Source: Brassica napus
Lineage: Eukaryota > Streptophyta > Magnoliopsida > Brassicales > Brassicaceae
Direction: 5' to 3'
Length of the DNA stretch: 64,000 nucleotides
Assembly: GCF_020379485.1 (NCBI RefSeq)
Contig: NC_063434.1
Coordinates: forward strand, 28,343,401 to 28,407,400
The notes under the pieces were generated by a model. That model saw only the letters and a program-made list of their open reading frames with translations, had not been told where the DNA came from and did no database searches. A program made the position numbers and the translations under genes. Each line of letters starts with the position of its first letter. The stretch's first letter is position 1. Positions 11,516 to 24,662 of this stretch are shown here, piece after piece.

Positions 11516-14500
11516 ATGAGTTTGGTCGGGAGAGTTGGGAGTTTGATTTCCCAAGGAGTATACTCCGTCGCTACACCGTTTCACCCCTTCGGTGGCGCCA
11601 TTGACGTCATCGTCGTCCAACAAGAAGACGGTTCCTTCCGTAGCACTCCCTGGTACGTTAGGTTCGGCAAGTTCCAAGGCGTCCTCAAAGGGGCAGAGAA
11701 GTTTGTGAAGATCTCCGTGAATGGCGATGAAGCTGACTTCCACATGTATCTTGATAACTCCGGTGAAGCTTATTTCATCAGAGAAGTTGATCCTGAAACC
11801 ACCAACGATCTGATCTCTAGCTCTGAGGATAGCAACGGTAGTGAGAGGGTTTTGACTCTTGAGCATAGCTCGTCCGACGTTGGCGCTGGAGAGTTGAGAG
11901 AGGGTTTAAGCTCTTTGAACCGGCTTGATAGGACGGAGTCTGATAGTAACGGGAGGTATTATGATTTTCAGGATGATCCTCCTTCTCCTACGTCCGAGTA
12001 TGGGAGTGCTCGGTTTGATAATTTGAATGTGGAGAGCTATGGAGATTCTTCTCCGGGTTTAGATTCTGAGGTGGTTTTGGTGAGTGTTGACGGTCATATA
12101 CTAACGGCTCCTGTCTCGGCGGAGGAGCAGGAGGCTGAGAATTTGAGGTTGAATACTCCTCAGTTTCATTTGGCTCCTGGTGATGGGACTGAGTTTTGTG
12201 AAGGGAGTACTGAGTTTGCTTCCTCTGAGACTTCATGGGATACTGAGTTTATCAGCAAAGTGGAGTCATCTAATGCTGTAGTTAATATTAAATCTAAAAA
12301 AGTAGACATTGGTTGTGTTGAGTGTAATGATGAGAATGCTAAATCTGAGGAGGCAGCTTCTACTCTTGAGGTTCAGAATCTAAAAGAAGGTGAGCTTGTA
12401 CCTACCACCATCAAAGAAAGTGTTAGAGGTGAAGATGAAGTGGCTATTGTTGGGAGCTGTTTGGAGAAGTCTGAGCCAGCTTCTATTTTTGAGATTCAGA
12501 ATCTAAAAGAAGGTGAGCTTGTGCCTATTGAAACAGTAACTACTCTTGTTGATGGTTCTGAATCTTCTACAACTCAACTAACAATAGAAGAAGTGAGAAC
12601 AAGTGAGGAATCTAATACGGAGTTAGAATGTGAAGATGAAGAGACAAGTCCTTCTGCAGAAACTGCCATCTTGATTGAGAACAAAGAAGGCGAGATTATA
12701 GAGTCAGAAGAGAGAGTCTCTGTAGATTCAACGAGAGAGGAAGATGAGCAACTAACTCCATCTAAAGAGCCTGAGGAGGATAACGAGAACAAGAACACAA
12801 CGGAATCAGTGGCTGAGACTTCTAACATTGCAAGATCCGAAACAGAACTGAGTAAGTAACTTTACTTTTTTTTTTGGTCTGAACTGTGTCTTAGTTTCTA
12901 ACAGTGGTTTTAACTTATACAGAATATGAGCTATCACTTTGCAAGGACGAGCTTCGTCAAGGCATGGGACTCACCGCAGCAGCTGAAGTCTTTAACACAC
13001 ATCTCATCTCTACAGAAGAGTATAAAAACTCAGCAACATCAATCCTCGAAAGCGAGAATCTAGTCGTTAGGATCAGAGAAACATACATGCCATGGAAGAA
13101 AGCTGCTAGAATCGTGCTTGGAAAGGTTGTGTTCGATCTAGACTTAGAGATTCAGCCAGAAGATGTGATCTCTGTGGAGGAAACCAAACCAAAGGACGAT
13201 GAAACCGCTGCAGTAACAACAACTCCTTCTTCCTCTGGAAGAAGGTGGAGACTCTGGCCTATTCCTTTTAGGAGGGTGAAAACGGTCGAGCACACGACGA
13301 GTAGTAACTCATCTAGCGAAGAGGATCTGTTTGTTGACTCTGAGCCTGGATTGCAGAACTCGCCGGAAGTGCTGTCTACCAATGAGTCTCCGCGTAGACA
13401 GCTTGTGAGAACTAATGTCCCTACTAATGAGCAGATTGCGTCTCTGAATCTGAAGGATGGTCAGAATATGATTACTTTTAGTTTCTCCACGAGAGTTCTT
13501 GGAACACAACAGGTTTGTGTTGATGGTAACATTAGTTTGAAAATTTTAATGCAACACCAGGGAAGATTCTTATAAGTTTGTTTTTATTATTAGGTTGATG
13601 CACATATCTACAGGTGGAGATGGGACACCAAGATTGTGATTTCAGATGTTGATGGGACTATAACTAAGTACAGCTTTTGGATCCTTATTGCAGCTAAATT
13701 GTCTTTCATATTATAGTATCTAGACATATGCTGATGTGATTATCCTTATTTTGTTCTGCAGATCTGATGTGTTAGGTCAGTTCATGCCTTTGGTTGGAAG
13801 GGACTGGACACAGTCTGGTGTGGCCAAGCTTTTTTCAGCTATAAAGGTACTTTTTCAACGTTTAAGTCAGTCTCACTTCTCGCAGTTTAATTTGGTAAAA
13901 CATGAGATCCACTACTGCTTATGTAAAGATACAGTTTGTAATTATGGATCTCACATTATGCTTTGCTTTGTATTTTTTTTCAGGAGAATGGATACCAGCT
14001 GCTGTTTCTTAGCGCTCGTGCCATTGTTCAGGCATATCTAACAAGAAGTTTCTTGAATAATCTAAAGCAGGTTAGACTTGAGATCTGTTTTACCTTTAAT
14101 TGGCACTGAAATAGATAATCAATATGAGCCTAATGAACTTAAAGTACATTTTGTGATGCTTTGTATATCCTTTTTGTTATGAGATCTCTTTGATTCTTAT
14201 TGATCTTTTCATCTGGCTTGCAGGACGGAAAAGCTCTACCAAACGGTCCTGTAGTCATTTCACCAGACGGTCTGTTTCCAGCATTGTACCGTGAAGGTAT
14301 TAATCTTAATGCCTTGGAGATTCATTAGTAGCATTGTTAACGTATTTGTTACCTGATAACTGTTTAACTGCTTTGCAGTGATAAGAAGAGCACCTCACGA
14401 ATTCAAGATCGCATGTTTGGAGGTAAAAGTTTATATTTGACATAAGACAGAACGGTTAAAACCAGCGGCATATGGTGTTTAGATAAGAACAAGTTTACAA

Positions 14501-14984
14501 TGTGATGTGCAGGATATCAAGAAGCTTTTCCCAGAGCACTATAACCCGTTCTACGCTGGATTTGGAAACAGAGACACTGATGAGCTGAGTTACAGCAAAC
14601 TCGGGATCCCCAAGGGAAAAATATTCATAATCAACCCAAAGGTAATTAATTTTTCTTGATAATCTGACAAGCATGATTGATTGTTTGTTGGAATCTACTG
14701 AGCTTCTCTGTGTGTTTAAAAAAAATTGATCAGGGAGAGGTAGCAACAGGACATCGAGTAGATGTCAAGAAGTCTTACACATCACTTCATACTCTTGTCA
14801 ACGACATGTTCCCTCCAACTTCGCTTGTTGAGCAGGTAACTAATGCTAGAAACTTTTTTATCAGCAAATGTTATGTATAGATTTCATTAATGGTTTTAAC
14901 TTTTTTATGTGTTTGCTTACACATCCACAGGAAGATTATAACCCATGGAACTTCTGGAAACTACCAATAGAAGAGGTTGACTGA
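11516..14984 (+). CDS. PAH1: Phosphatidate phosphatase, lipin family
   Basis: This is a Mg-dependent phosphatidate phosphohydrolase (lipin) that converts phosphatidic acid to diacylglycerol. Arabidopsis PAH1/PAH2 act on endoplasmic reticulum membranes in galactolipid remodelling and in repressing phospholipid synthesis. I build ten exons: 11516-12851, 12923-13512, 13594-13667, 13762-13846, 13984-14070, 14224-14296, 14379-14422, 14513-14641, 14734-14835 and 14931-14984, for 857 residues. The N-LIP domain is at residues 1-100 ([20 protein letters not shown], then [13 protein letters not shown]). A long acidic, Ser-rich linker follows. The C-LIP haloacid-dehalogenase domain carries the catalytic DVDGT in [13 protein letters not shown], and GFGNRDTD follows later. 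The linker contains a 41-residue in-frame duplication ([10 protein letters not shown] twice). The PAH1 rather than PAH2 label rests on gene order. Confidence 0.93.
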
Positions 14985-15314
14985 AGATATCAATCAGAAA
15001 TGGGCTGTTGATGGGTCTAACATGGCAGCTGCAGAAAGTCAATGATTGGACTTCTGGAACCTGTCCGAACTTTGTAATGTCTCATGTAGGAGGTGACACA
15101 ATAGGGAAAGAATAATGTATAAGCTGTGACAATGTTATGTATACGATCTTATTTTTTAAATATTTTTCTGTTTTAGATACGCAAAAGTAGACGCCAATCT
15201 TTGCATTTTGTACGAATTAGTTAACAATCGTAAGTGTAATGTATAGAAGAAAAATTAAACATAAAAAGAAAACTATGTAAAACAAATATATGAAATTGGT
15301 TTATTCAATCAACT

Positions 15315-15944
15315 TTTTTTTTAACACATACTCATTAATAATTAAAATGACCTCAGTCCAAATACAAAGAAGAAGATAAGGAATGCTTGGCATAGATCAA
15401 TTAAAGTGAGAGAAGGTGATCTCGACGAAAACAGAAGAGATGTGCTTGATATCTTCGATGATACCGAAGATTTCCTTTATCTACATGTCGTTTGTTATAT
15501 CTCTGATGAGCGTTGCGTTGTCAGAGAAGCAAGCCCTAAGTTTCCTGCGGAGAGGAGAGCTGATTGGAGAGCGATCGCTTCCGTAATTAGAGGAGAACTA
15601 ACCATGTACTTTGTTGTAGCGCCTTGTTCAATGCTTGATCCAGTAGAATCAGTTAGGATCCAAGCCAGTCTTGCTCTCTTTGATTGAACATCCCAATCTG
15701 CATCGGATCGACATATTGCGGTCGAAGAGTTTTCCATCAGAAGGTCCAGATGTCTTTTTGCCTGAGGTACAACTCTTGCCTTCGGTTTGATTGGAGTATG
15801 TGCTATGATCCATGCTCTTGCTAATCGTAAGCCGTTCGTTGCCGTCTCTGTAGCGGAGATTGATTTATCCTCGAAGACCAATTGATTTCGCGTATTCCAG
15901 AGCACCCAACAGATCCATGGAAGCACTGTGCTCGTGATTTCATG
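15315..15944 (-). mobile_element. 5'-truncated LINE copy with 13-bp TSD
   Basis: The minus strand encodes the C-terminal part of a non-LTR retrotransposon polyprotein. A zinc-binding/linker segment (LPWICWVLWNTRNQLVFEDK) is followed by the RNase H-like domain (SDADWDV..., EAIALQSALL). Past 15495 the coding continues in the same sense but with stop codons. The poly(A) tail appears as poly-T at the left end. A 13-bp direct repeat TATTCAATCAACT flanks the insert at 15302-15314 and 15945-15957. Reverse transcriptase is missing, so this is a dead-on-arrival copy placed just downstream of PAH1. Confidence 0.9.
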
Positions 15945-15982
15945 TATTCAATCAACTAAATTACATAATTTATGTAATAACA

Positions 15983-16009
15983 TTATATATATATATATAT
16001 ATATATATA
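15983..16009. repeat. (AT)n microsatellite
   Basis: About 26 bases of alternating TA lie just beyond the right target-site duplication of the LINE. Confidence 0.9.
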
Positions 16010-16105
16010 ATTGCATCAGAGATTCATTAACTCACAAAAAGAAATACAATGATAGGTGAAAGAGTTTCATATATTTAAATAAATGTTTTTCTTTCATTAG
16101 AGTTT

Positions 16106-16382
16106 ATTGTTTAAACTCGCATTAATAAAACAAAAGCATTGAAAATTAAAACAAAATAATAAAATATGATAAGAGTAATAACCACGATTTTACCTTTAAT
16201 GGTATGATTCATTAATTAAAGTTCATTTGAAAAATGTGTAAAATATTGTTTAAACTTGCATTAATAAAACAAAAGCACTGAAAATTAAAACAAAATAATA
16301 AAATATGATAAGAATAATAACCACGATTTTACCTTTAATGTATAATTAATTAATTGAAGTTCATTTGACAAATGTGTAAAAT
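16106..16382. repeat. Tandem duplication of about 139 bp
   Basis: Copies 16106-16244 and 16245-16382 are adjacent and nearly identical, each starting ATTGTTTAAACT and ending AATGTGTAAAAT. They differ by a few substitutions and small indels. The sequence is AT-rich and noncoding. The surrounding 16.4-17.3 kb holds no gene I can support. Confidence 0.92.
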
Positions 16383-17349
16383 GAGAAAGATTGTTAGATA
16401 GTAAAATAAAGATAAGGACTTATAACATGTAAACTGATTTATTATTGTAATGTAAATCACAAGCAAATTAGTATATAACCGCTTGGTCTTTATAGAAAGG
16501 ACGAATTTCCTAAAACCTCAAATTAAAATATAAATATAATTTGTCATCAAAATGTTGTTTAATCTTTGTGAAATTGAAAATTTCTATTTTTTAGTAAGCT
16601 TACTTTGGTAACTAAGAATTTCTATTTTGAAACTCTGTTATTAGCAGTTTTAAAGTGTCAATATTTGTCTTTCTGAACAAAGCTAGTGCAGTTTGTGTTT
16701 CATTACTTTTCAATTCAATTAATTTTCCAGTGAATGTGAAATTCCATCAATCTTCATTTCAATTTATGTACTGGTATTTTGGTGCTACAAGCTTTTGGTA
16801 GATTTCTATTAGTTAAATGAATTTGGCTGATTTTCTAATGGTTAAATAAAATTGAGTTGTTTTATTATGCTAGACTTTCGGCATACCAAACTAAAAACTG
16901 AGTTGTTTTTGACACTATAGTAAATGATATAGTAATTAAATAAAACATTTTTCTATAGCTTCTTATTGTTTGATGACGTGTATTGGTTCTAGTTAGTTGT
17001 TATGCTTTGAACATATGTCTAAATAAAATTATATATAACATTTTTTTGTATTAATCCAAAGCATTACCAATATATTTTTAGTATTTCTTAATTTTGGATA
17101 AGTTTTCCTAGGATGAACCTCAACAACGGTTATAAAAACATTTGTTCAACGACAATTTGTAATTGGTTTATAGTTTTCAGCTGGTTTGAAACATTTTATA
17201 ATACATTATCTCAATCCTTACATCAATTGACATTACAGACAAACAAACAAAAAAGTACATTACAACAAGATCTTGTCCTACTAGTATACAGTGTTTGCAT
17301 TTTACATTTAAGACAAAAAGCAAAATAGGTTAACTCTTTCTTTTTGACT

Positions 17350-19239
17350 TTAGGGTGTGGACTGCCTTGACAGGCAAGACAAAGGAGAAGACACATATGA
17401 ACTCCCCGAAGTACCCTCTCCCGAAAACAAATCAGACAAATGACTCTCAACATCTTCAGGGGTAAATTGGACAACCGAACTCAAGTTTCTCACACCACCA
17501 CCAGCTCCAGCCACGACAACAGACCTTCTCGTGTTGTAATACTCTCGATAAATCGGCACGAGCTTTCTCGCAATCGACAGTTTTATCTCCTCTCGTAGCT
17601 CTGAATCCGGTACGACGCACGTACTTTGCTTACCGTATGCCCTCTCAAAACTGTCGCTGAATTTTTCAAACCTCTCCTTCACTTCCTCCGCCGACAACTC
17701 CACGGCACGATTCTCAGGTAGGGTCACCAACACTGGACCCCACGCAAGTCTCTTATAGCTGTCGGAGAACTGTTTAATCTTAGCGACGTGTCTCCTGACC
17801 CAGTCGTCGCCGAGTAGCTGCTTTAGGTTCGAGCAACGAGCACGTGAGACCACATGCTGGAGGTTGTTGGTGAGGAAGAGATACTGCACGGAGCAGTCCT
17901 TGTAGTGATTTGCTTTGCGGTCGATTTTACAGAGCAGGACGAGGATGAGCCAGGCGAATCGGATGGCTAGCTCCGACGACGGTGAGTCGTCGGAGTCAGA
18001 GACGTTGAAGTAAGACTCCGGAAGGAGTGTCCTATCCGGCGGCGGAGATCCGGAGAGAATGTCGACGAGTACGTTGCTATAATCAGCCAGGAGAGAGATG
18101 TGGTTCATGGCGGAGGTCGTCAGCGGATGTACACCTCCGCCGTGAACCACCACCTTCGACGAGTCCTTCTCAATCCTTGACTCAAAGTGCCTAAGCTGTG
18201 ACCGAATCGATTCGCTGAGAGAGACAAGAGACTTAAGCGCTTGGGAACGCACCACAGAGGTAGACTCAAACGAGAAGATGGACTCGATTGCTCGCCAGTT
18301 TCCGGCGATGGCACTGTACATGTCAAGCAGCCGGAAAGTTTTCTCCGGCGGAGAGCTCTTCTTGCTGATTTTCGCGGAAACGATCTCCGGAAAACCAAAC
18401 AGAAGAACCGCTCCCTCTCGAGAGATTTCAGTGAAGCAAGACTCTCTGATTGCGTCAGAGGATTGGAAGACATGATCGCAGAGTATCCTCTCCCCTTTGA
18501 AGAGAGTCTCCATTGAGACTTTCACCGCCTCTAACCAGCTTCTGATCTTTATCTCCATCTCCTCCCACGACATCTTCTTCGCCTTCGCAATACTAATCTT
18601 CTCCACGTCAAGACGGTACACCCCTTCGTCGATGATGGACTTCCTGATGGTTTTGTATATGATGACACACTCTTTCGCGTAGCCTGAAGCGATCATGCAC
18701 TCAGCGATGGATCTCAAGTCCGTCATAACCTTGCTAGCAACCTCTTCAACTTCAACGATTGAGTCTCCAACGGTGTTTGAATCGTCATCTTCAGGGAAAT
18801 CAGAGTAGCTGGATCTCGCTGAGGTGAGTGAAGAGCGAGTAGAGACCGATTCTGGATCAAGATAAGCACGGTTCATCGAGAGGATCTGGTAAAACTCCTT
18901 TTGAAGCCTCTTCATAGCGATCTCCATGAGTCTCTGAGCTCTCATGAGCCTCTCGGAGTTCGGATCTTCACTCACCAGCAGATCCATCGTCTTCTGAAGA
19001 TTGTTCACTCGTTCGATGAACACCATGGCCTCTGCCTTGTCCTCGTAGAACATGGACGTGACTTTAGCGAAGGTGGAGGTCTCCGTGTTCCATCTCTCGA
19101 TTATATCGGCGGCTGACTCGATGATACCGTACGCAGCAGCTGATTCCAAACTCTGCCGTGGCGTCAACGTAAGCGGAGGTTGAAGATTTGACGGCGTTTT
19201 GGCGACGCAGCAGAGGCTTCTCATCCCTTTTCTCGGCAT
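17350..19239 (-). CDS. EXO70H4: Exocyst subunit EXO70, H clade
   Basis: This is an intronless 629-residue EXO70 protein, part of the exocyst complex that tethers secretory vesicles to the plasma membrane. In Arabidopsis, EXO70H4 directs callose and silica deposition in trichome walls. The N terminus MPRKGMRSLCCVAKTPSNLQ and the C-terminal Pfam Exo70 region (LLGDDWVRRHVAKIKQFSDS, then YKRLAWGPVL and EEVKERFEKFSDSFERAY) are characteristic. A Ser-rich acidic insert (about residues 133-158, including SARSSYSDFPEDDD) separates the helical bundles. A single exon and about 630 residues are usual for the H clade. The start codon is the first Met and gives the family N terminus. H4 is preferred over the neighbouring H3 paralogue from sequence memory; the next-door paralogue is absent here. 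Confidence 0.88.
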   Translation of the reverse strand: MPRKGMRSLCCVAKTPSNLQPPLTLTPRQSLESAAAYGIIESAADIIERWNTETSTFAKVTSMFYEDKAEAMVFIERVNNLQKTMDLLVSEDPNSERLMRAQRLMEIAMKRLQKEFYQILSMNRAYLDPESVSTRSSLTSARSSYSDFPEDDDSNTVGDSIVEVEEVASKVMTDLRSIAECMIASGYAKECVIIYKTIRKSIIDEGVYRLDVEKISIAKAKKMSWEEMEIKIRSWLEAVKVSMETLFKGERILCDHVFQSSDAIRESCFTEISREGAVLLFGFPEIVSAKISKKSSPPEKTFRLLDMYSAIAGNWRAIESIFSFESTSVVRSQALKSLVSLSESIRSQLRHFESRIEKDSSKVVVHGGGVHPLTTSAMNHISLLADYSNVLVDILSGSPPPDRTLLPESYFNVSDSDDSPSSELAIRFAWLILVLLCKIDRKANHYKDCSVQYLFLTNNLQHVVSRARCSNLKQLLGDDWVRRHVAKIKQFSDSYKRLAWGPVLVTLPENRAVELSAEEVKERFEKFSDSFERAYGKQSTCVVPDSELREEIKLSIARKLVPIYREYYNTRRSVVVAGAGGGVRNLSSVVQFTPEDVESHLSDLFSGEGTSGSSYVSSPLSCLSRQSTP

Positions 19240-19732
19240 AATTAGTCGTCGTGGAAGAAATTTCGAGTCTCGTTGAGGGAAAATTCTGTAAATTTGAAAC
19301 GGTGCAAGTGGTGAATAGTTTATTGAGGGGAGAGGATGATATCGTTGAGGGTGTATTTATAGAGTACAATAACGTTGGAACGACTTCGTTGGTACTTGTG
19401 GAGAGGAAGAGAGGAAAGAAAGAAGTTGTTGACTTTTTGGTTTTTTTGCCGGTTTGTTTTACTCTGATCATACACGTGTAGTGGGGCTCTGCATGGTTAT
19501 ATTTTGTCAAAGGCTTTGCATTATTTTGTGGATCTCGTCCTCCACAAAAGTGACGTGAAATTCCTGAAATCATGATTGTATATTATCAAATTTGAGCAGA
19601 AATGTTGATTTTGTGTATGATAGTATCTCTGGTGTAAAATTTTGTTTAAAAAAAAATAGAATAAAAATGAATATGGAGTAAAAATATTTTAGTCCTATTC
19701 TATTTCTTACTTTTTAATAAAGTGATGAATTA
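19240..19732. other. Intergenic region upstream of EXO70H4
   Basis: The first few hundred bases upstream of the EXO70H4 start are its presumed leader and promoter. Beyond about 19560 the sequence becomes AT-rich. I see no gene or clear promoter motif that I would defend. Confidence 0.5.
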
Positions 19733-20108
19733 CAAAAAAAATAGATTACTCTATTTATAGAGTAAATTCTATTATCAAGTGAGATATAAAATTGTGTTAA
19801 ACATTTTTTATTCCGTATTAATTTTTATTACTTGCGTTAATAGTATAATGTATTATGTCTCAAAGTTCCAGATTTTCCTTAGACAACATGTATAGTATAA
19901 TATATTATGTCTCAAAGTTCCAGATATAAAAAATAGATTACTCTATTTATAGAGTAAATTCTATTATCAAGTGAGATATAAAATTGTGTTAAACATTTTT
20001 TATTCCGTATCTAAGAGGGATAACGCAAGAAAGCTACACAACTATGAACTATTGAAGGAAAATCTGGAACTTTGAGACATAATACATTATACTATACATG
20101 TTGTCTAA
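19733..20108. repeat. Nested direct and inverted repeats, probable MITE cluster
   Basis: A segment of about 85 bp beginning AATAGATTACTCTATTT occurs twice in direct orientation (about 19735-19820 and 19927-20012). A second motif, TATTATGTCTCAAAGTTCCA, occurs directly at about 19853 and 19903. It recurs inverted at about 20060-20105 as part of a longer foldback that includes ACAACATG. The arrangement looks like one foldback element that acquired an internal duplication or a second insertion. It has no coding content. Confidence 0.75.
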
Positions 20109-21224
20109 GGTGTGTAAATATATGCATGTTGTGTGATCTTCTTAAAACATGATCTAGCTAGTCTACTATTAAGGAATATACATATTTTCGTTACTCCCAA
20201 AAAATATATTTTGTCTACTTTTATGAATGTATTAGGGTATCTCTGTTTTTACTCCATTTTCTACTCTATTTTTGGAATAAATTATAGAGTAAAGATGAAA
20301 ATGGTCTAAGGCACTGCATTCGATTAAATCGGTGTGAAACTGTAATTAAAGATTATTTTATAAATGAAATACAAATAAATATGTAATGTTTATTTAATGT
20401 ATGCTTGACCCTGATCAAGACCCATGAGCTAACCGTCAATTACAACCTTGAATCTACTTTACTTGTTGATGGTCTTAACTCCTAAGAGGATAAGGCGATC
20501 TGCTTCCCACAAAAAAAGTTCATATACTTAAATTGGAAAGTAAAATGATTAAAGCAAAACAAAAAGTCTCCGCGTCGCTCATGTCAAAAATTGCTGATGT
20601 TGATGCAATTTATAACAAACTGTTATAGTTTAAACTGATAGTTTTCATTTCTTTAAAATAATATAAGAATTTTTAGACCTTCTATTCATCAATCTTCCCT
20701 AATATTCCGAGTAACTTTATAGAAATTTTGATTAAAACATGATAGTCCATGTAAAAAATCGACTTATCTTTTTTTTTTCAATGAGAGCTTTGAAACAAAC
20801 ATTCAACACACATGCCTATACCTATCACATAGTGGCGAATGTACAAATGGTTTAGGGGGTCATATGACCCTACCAATTAATATTTACATTATTTTCATCA
20901 TATTTTTTAAAACTTGATTAAACATTTGGGTAAGATTAGTATTTTCAATAATTTTCTATTTAAATTTCTAATTGCACCCATTATTGTAATATACATGCTT
21001 TATATTATTGTAGTGTTATGTAATATGGCTTTATGTATAAAATTTGCTTATTGTGAGCCTAGAAAATAGTTTTAGCTTGGTCGGCCATTGATCACTCGTA
21101 ACTTTAATCTTATATGTGCAATTGTCAACAATACGTAAGCTTGTTAAGATGAAGAATTAAAATCCTCGATGAAATATGTACGTATAAAGTAAATTAAATA
21201 TTGTTTCAACCACGTTTTAATTAC

Positions 21225-21495
21225 TATGTTATGCATAGCTTTTTCTTATACCAAAGTTTGTTATAGATAGCTTATGCGTTGAATACGATAAGCCTATATG
21301 CAGATTCATATTCGACGATTGAAAATCATTTAAAACTTGTGGCTGTTGTCTTTTCGTCAACAGCTAGGTTATAAAAACATTTGTTCAACGACGTGTTAAT
21401 TTGTTATACATAGTTTTTTTTTGTATGTGAACAATTTGTTGTAGATAGTTTACCGTTTATGCCTTGAATAAGATAATCTTATATGCAGATTCATT
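21225..21495. repeat. Diverged local duplication
   Basis: About 85 bp at 21225-21310 (GTTATGCATAG ... ATATGCAGATTCAT) recurs with substitutions and small indels at about 21400-21495. Between them lies a 26-base string (21367-21392) that also occurs near 17128-17153, so pieces of one repeat family are scattered on both sides of EXO70H4. Confidence 0.7.
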
Positions 21496-21573
21496 TTTGT
21501 GTTCTGGTTATTTTCTTTTCATCAAAGGTCAAGTTCAACTTTAAATATTTGGAAGGCGTGACGATATCTAATA

Positions 21574-21833
21574 CTCCCTCCGTTTTTTAATATAAGTCGT
21601 TTTACAGCTATGCATGTGGATTAAGAAAACCATTAATTTTTTATATTTTCTAAACAAAAACATCATTAATTATTTACTTAACCACAATTCAACCAATAGA
21701 AAAATAGAAGATATATTACCATTGGTTATACAACATTAATTATTAATAAATTTTACATAGAAAACCGAAAACGACATATAATTTGGAATAAAATTTTTTC
21801 TCTAAAACGACTTATATTAAAAAACGGAGGGAG
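21574..21833. mobile_element. Stowaway-type MITE
   Basis: The element is 260 bp long. Perfect 31-bp terminal inverted repeats begin CTCCCTCCGTTTTTTAATAT, and a TA dinucleotide flanks each side (21572-21573 and 21834-21835). The CTCCCTCCGT terminus with TA duplication is the hallmark of Tc1/mariner-derived Stowaway MITEs of plants. The interior is AT-rich and noncoding. Perfect ends suggest relatively recent insertion. Confidence 0.93.
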
Positions 21834-21835
21834 TA

Positions 21836-23452
21836 TCCCGGGATGTATAATTGTTGACATATATTGTTTCTTCGGGACTTGTATTATTGTAATATAAGTC
21901 GTCAAATTTGAAACCCAACCAAATATTTTACTATATTATAGTATTTCACAAAATAGACTGGTGTTTATTGATTTTTGTATATATATTTACATGTATCTAA
22001 AGAGAGAGATACATAAGTCATAAGAGTAAATATCTCACCTATCAAATTGTCCCGGTTAAGTTTGTTGTTTGTGTTTTAGATTTTAGAGTTTTAATAATCG
22101 AATTCAAACTATAGATATATTCAATTTCAAGCCACCATGACACTTTTGCCGTAACTAGTTAGTAATAGAAACCATCTATGTACTGCTAATTAAACGTTTG
22201 GTTCGACCAAAAACGCGTCAGATCAAAATTTATATGTTTTATGTCAACAATTCTAAGAGAAATCAAACGAGGAATTTAAGTATATATATAAAGATAATAA
22301 TCGTACATACTGAACACGATTCATGTTTACATGGTTAGATGTAAACTCCCGAAATGTCAGAGCTTACTTGGAAGATAAGCATTTAAACTGTATTTGATCA
22401 ATACATCTAACCAAACGAAAATTGGAAATAATCGGTACGCGGTTTAATTAATGTCATAATTAAACACCTCTAGTCTTGGAGCACATTCAAATACATGCAT
22501 GTCTTATTACTGACCTCACGTTTGTTCTCTCAGTTATTCCAAGATTATTGTTGCTTTCAAAACTGTTACATAATCTTCCAAAATTTACACTGTAGTTCTT
22601 CGATGATATTGGTCCGTAGACGTAAGCTCAGGACTTACAAGCAAGCGACTCACGACAAGTACTCCCATTTGAAAAAGGGGGCAAGGCAATAATTAGAAGA
22701 AAAAAAATAAAATAGAAATTCGAATTAAAAATTAAGAGAAATTAGGCTTCAATAACTTCATGCACCAGCTCGGAATATACAATCAATGACTTTTATATCC
22801 AGAAAATTCAAATTCTTGCGAAATTTTTTTCTTCTTCCAGTTGTATTTTCTAGCTATAATTATGCCATACTATGCTTCATAATGAAATTAACAAGTAAAT
22901 ACATAGATTTGTAACTTTGGGAATATACACTGCCATATCATTCAAAAACACAGACATCGATTTAATACCGCTAAGACATTGATTAATCTTTGTACCAACA
23001 AATTCCACGTTAACATTCGTTAGATCTCATGATATTTTTATTCATATCGATGTAACATACCATTAAACATGATATCCACACAGATTTGTCGGTATGTTTC
23101 ACCATAAAAGTATCAGATTTTTTCCAACTAACATTCTTTTACATTTGATGACATGTGAACCATGTTAATGAAATATTATTCTATATTGTTCGAAATAAAG
23201 TTGAATGGAACCCATTTAATTCATACCAAAATAGCCAAATCTTACTGCTCAACTCTCAAAATTTTCATTCAAGTCGTACCCAATCACATTCTTCTGTAAT
23301 AACAAAACAAGTAACGGCATTTCCATCTACTTTTCTACCGTTTTGAATCTTCTGATTACTTAAAGTCTTAAATAAATGGTTCTAGATGCCATTGTGAGAG
23401 AATATCATCGTCATTAGGACGTGTTTTAGAGAACAGAAATAGTTTCAAATGT
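21836..23452. other. AT-rich intergenic region
   Basis: I see no supportable gene. There are scattered short open frames without domain character and no further element with clear termini. Confidence 0.6.
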
Positions 23453-23526
23453 GACCGCATAGCGCAGTGGATTAGCGCGTTTGACTTCGGATCAAAAGGT
23501 CGTGGGTTCGACTCCCACTGTGGTCG
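23453..23526 (+). tRNA. tRNA-Arg (anticodon UCG)
   Basis: A 74-nt cloverleaf: acceptor GACCGCA pairs with TGTGGTC, with discriminator G. The D arm is GCGC-...-GCGC, and the anticodon stem TTTGA/TCAAA encloses CTTCGGA (anticodon TCG). The T arm is GTGGG-TTCGACT-CCCAC. This matches the plant nuclear tRNA-Arg(UCG) sequence and contains no intron. Confidence 0.96.
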
Positions 23527-23979
23527 CAATCAATCTAGTAGATTTACACAATTACGAACAAGTGTTATACTGGCAGAACGACGTATCATGGTTTGTTATA
23601 CAATTTTTTTTGTTTGTATCAGTATTAATTAGTTTTGAGTAGCAGTCATAGAACATTACATTCTAAGCATATCTCAACCATGCAGAAACTGTATAACTCC
23701 ATTCTACTATGCTTTCACCCTTTTGTGTTAATGTATCACTCGACATTGATCTTTTTTACTATAACACGCCTACCGTTATGATAAGTGAACTTCGAATTTC
23801 ATGTGAATAATGGACGGAATAACAAGCTGTTAGAGATGGGCACAGATAAAATGAAAATATCAATAAGAACCAAAATCCATGTTACTGAAACTGTTTGACA
23901 CCATAGCACAAGTAAAGAACCAATAACAAGGTTCCACCAAAAAGAACAAAAGCTGAAACAGAGTTTCTAATAGAACGAT

Positions 23980-24662
<683 letters not shown>

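Noticed and set aside
11432..11866. 144-codon minus-strand frame opposite PAH1 exon 1
   Set aside because: It is a shadow of the N-LIP coding exon on the other strand.
19064..19573. 169-codon minus-strand frame overlapping the start of EXO70H4
   Set aside because: It overlaps the EXO70H4 N terminus in another frame and its sequence has no family character.
20830..20880. Short motif GGGGGTCATATGACCC resembling the end of a dispersed plant element
   Set aside because: Only one end is visible; without a partner or flanking duplication I cannot define an element.
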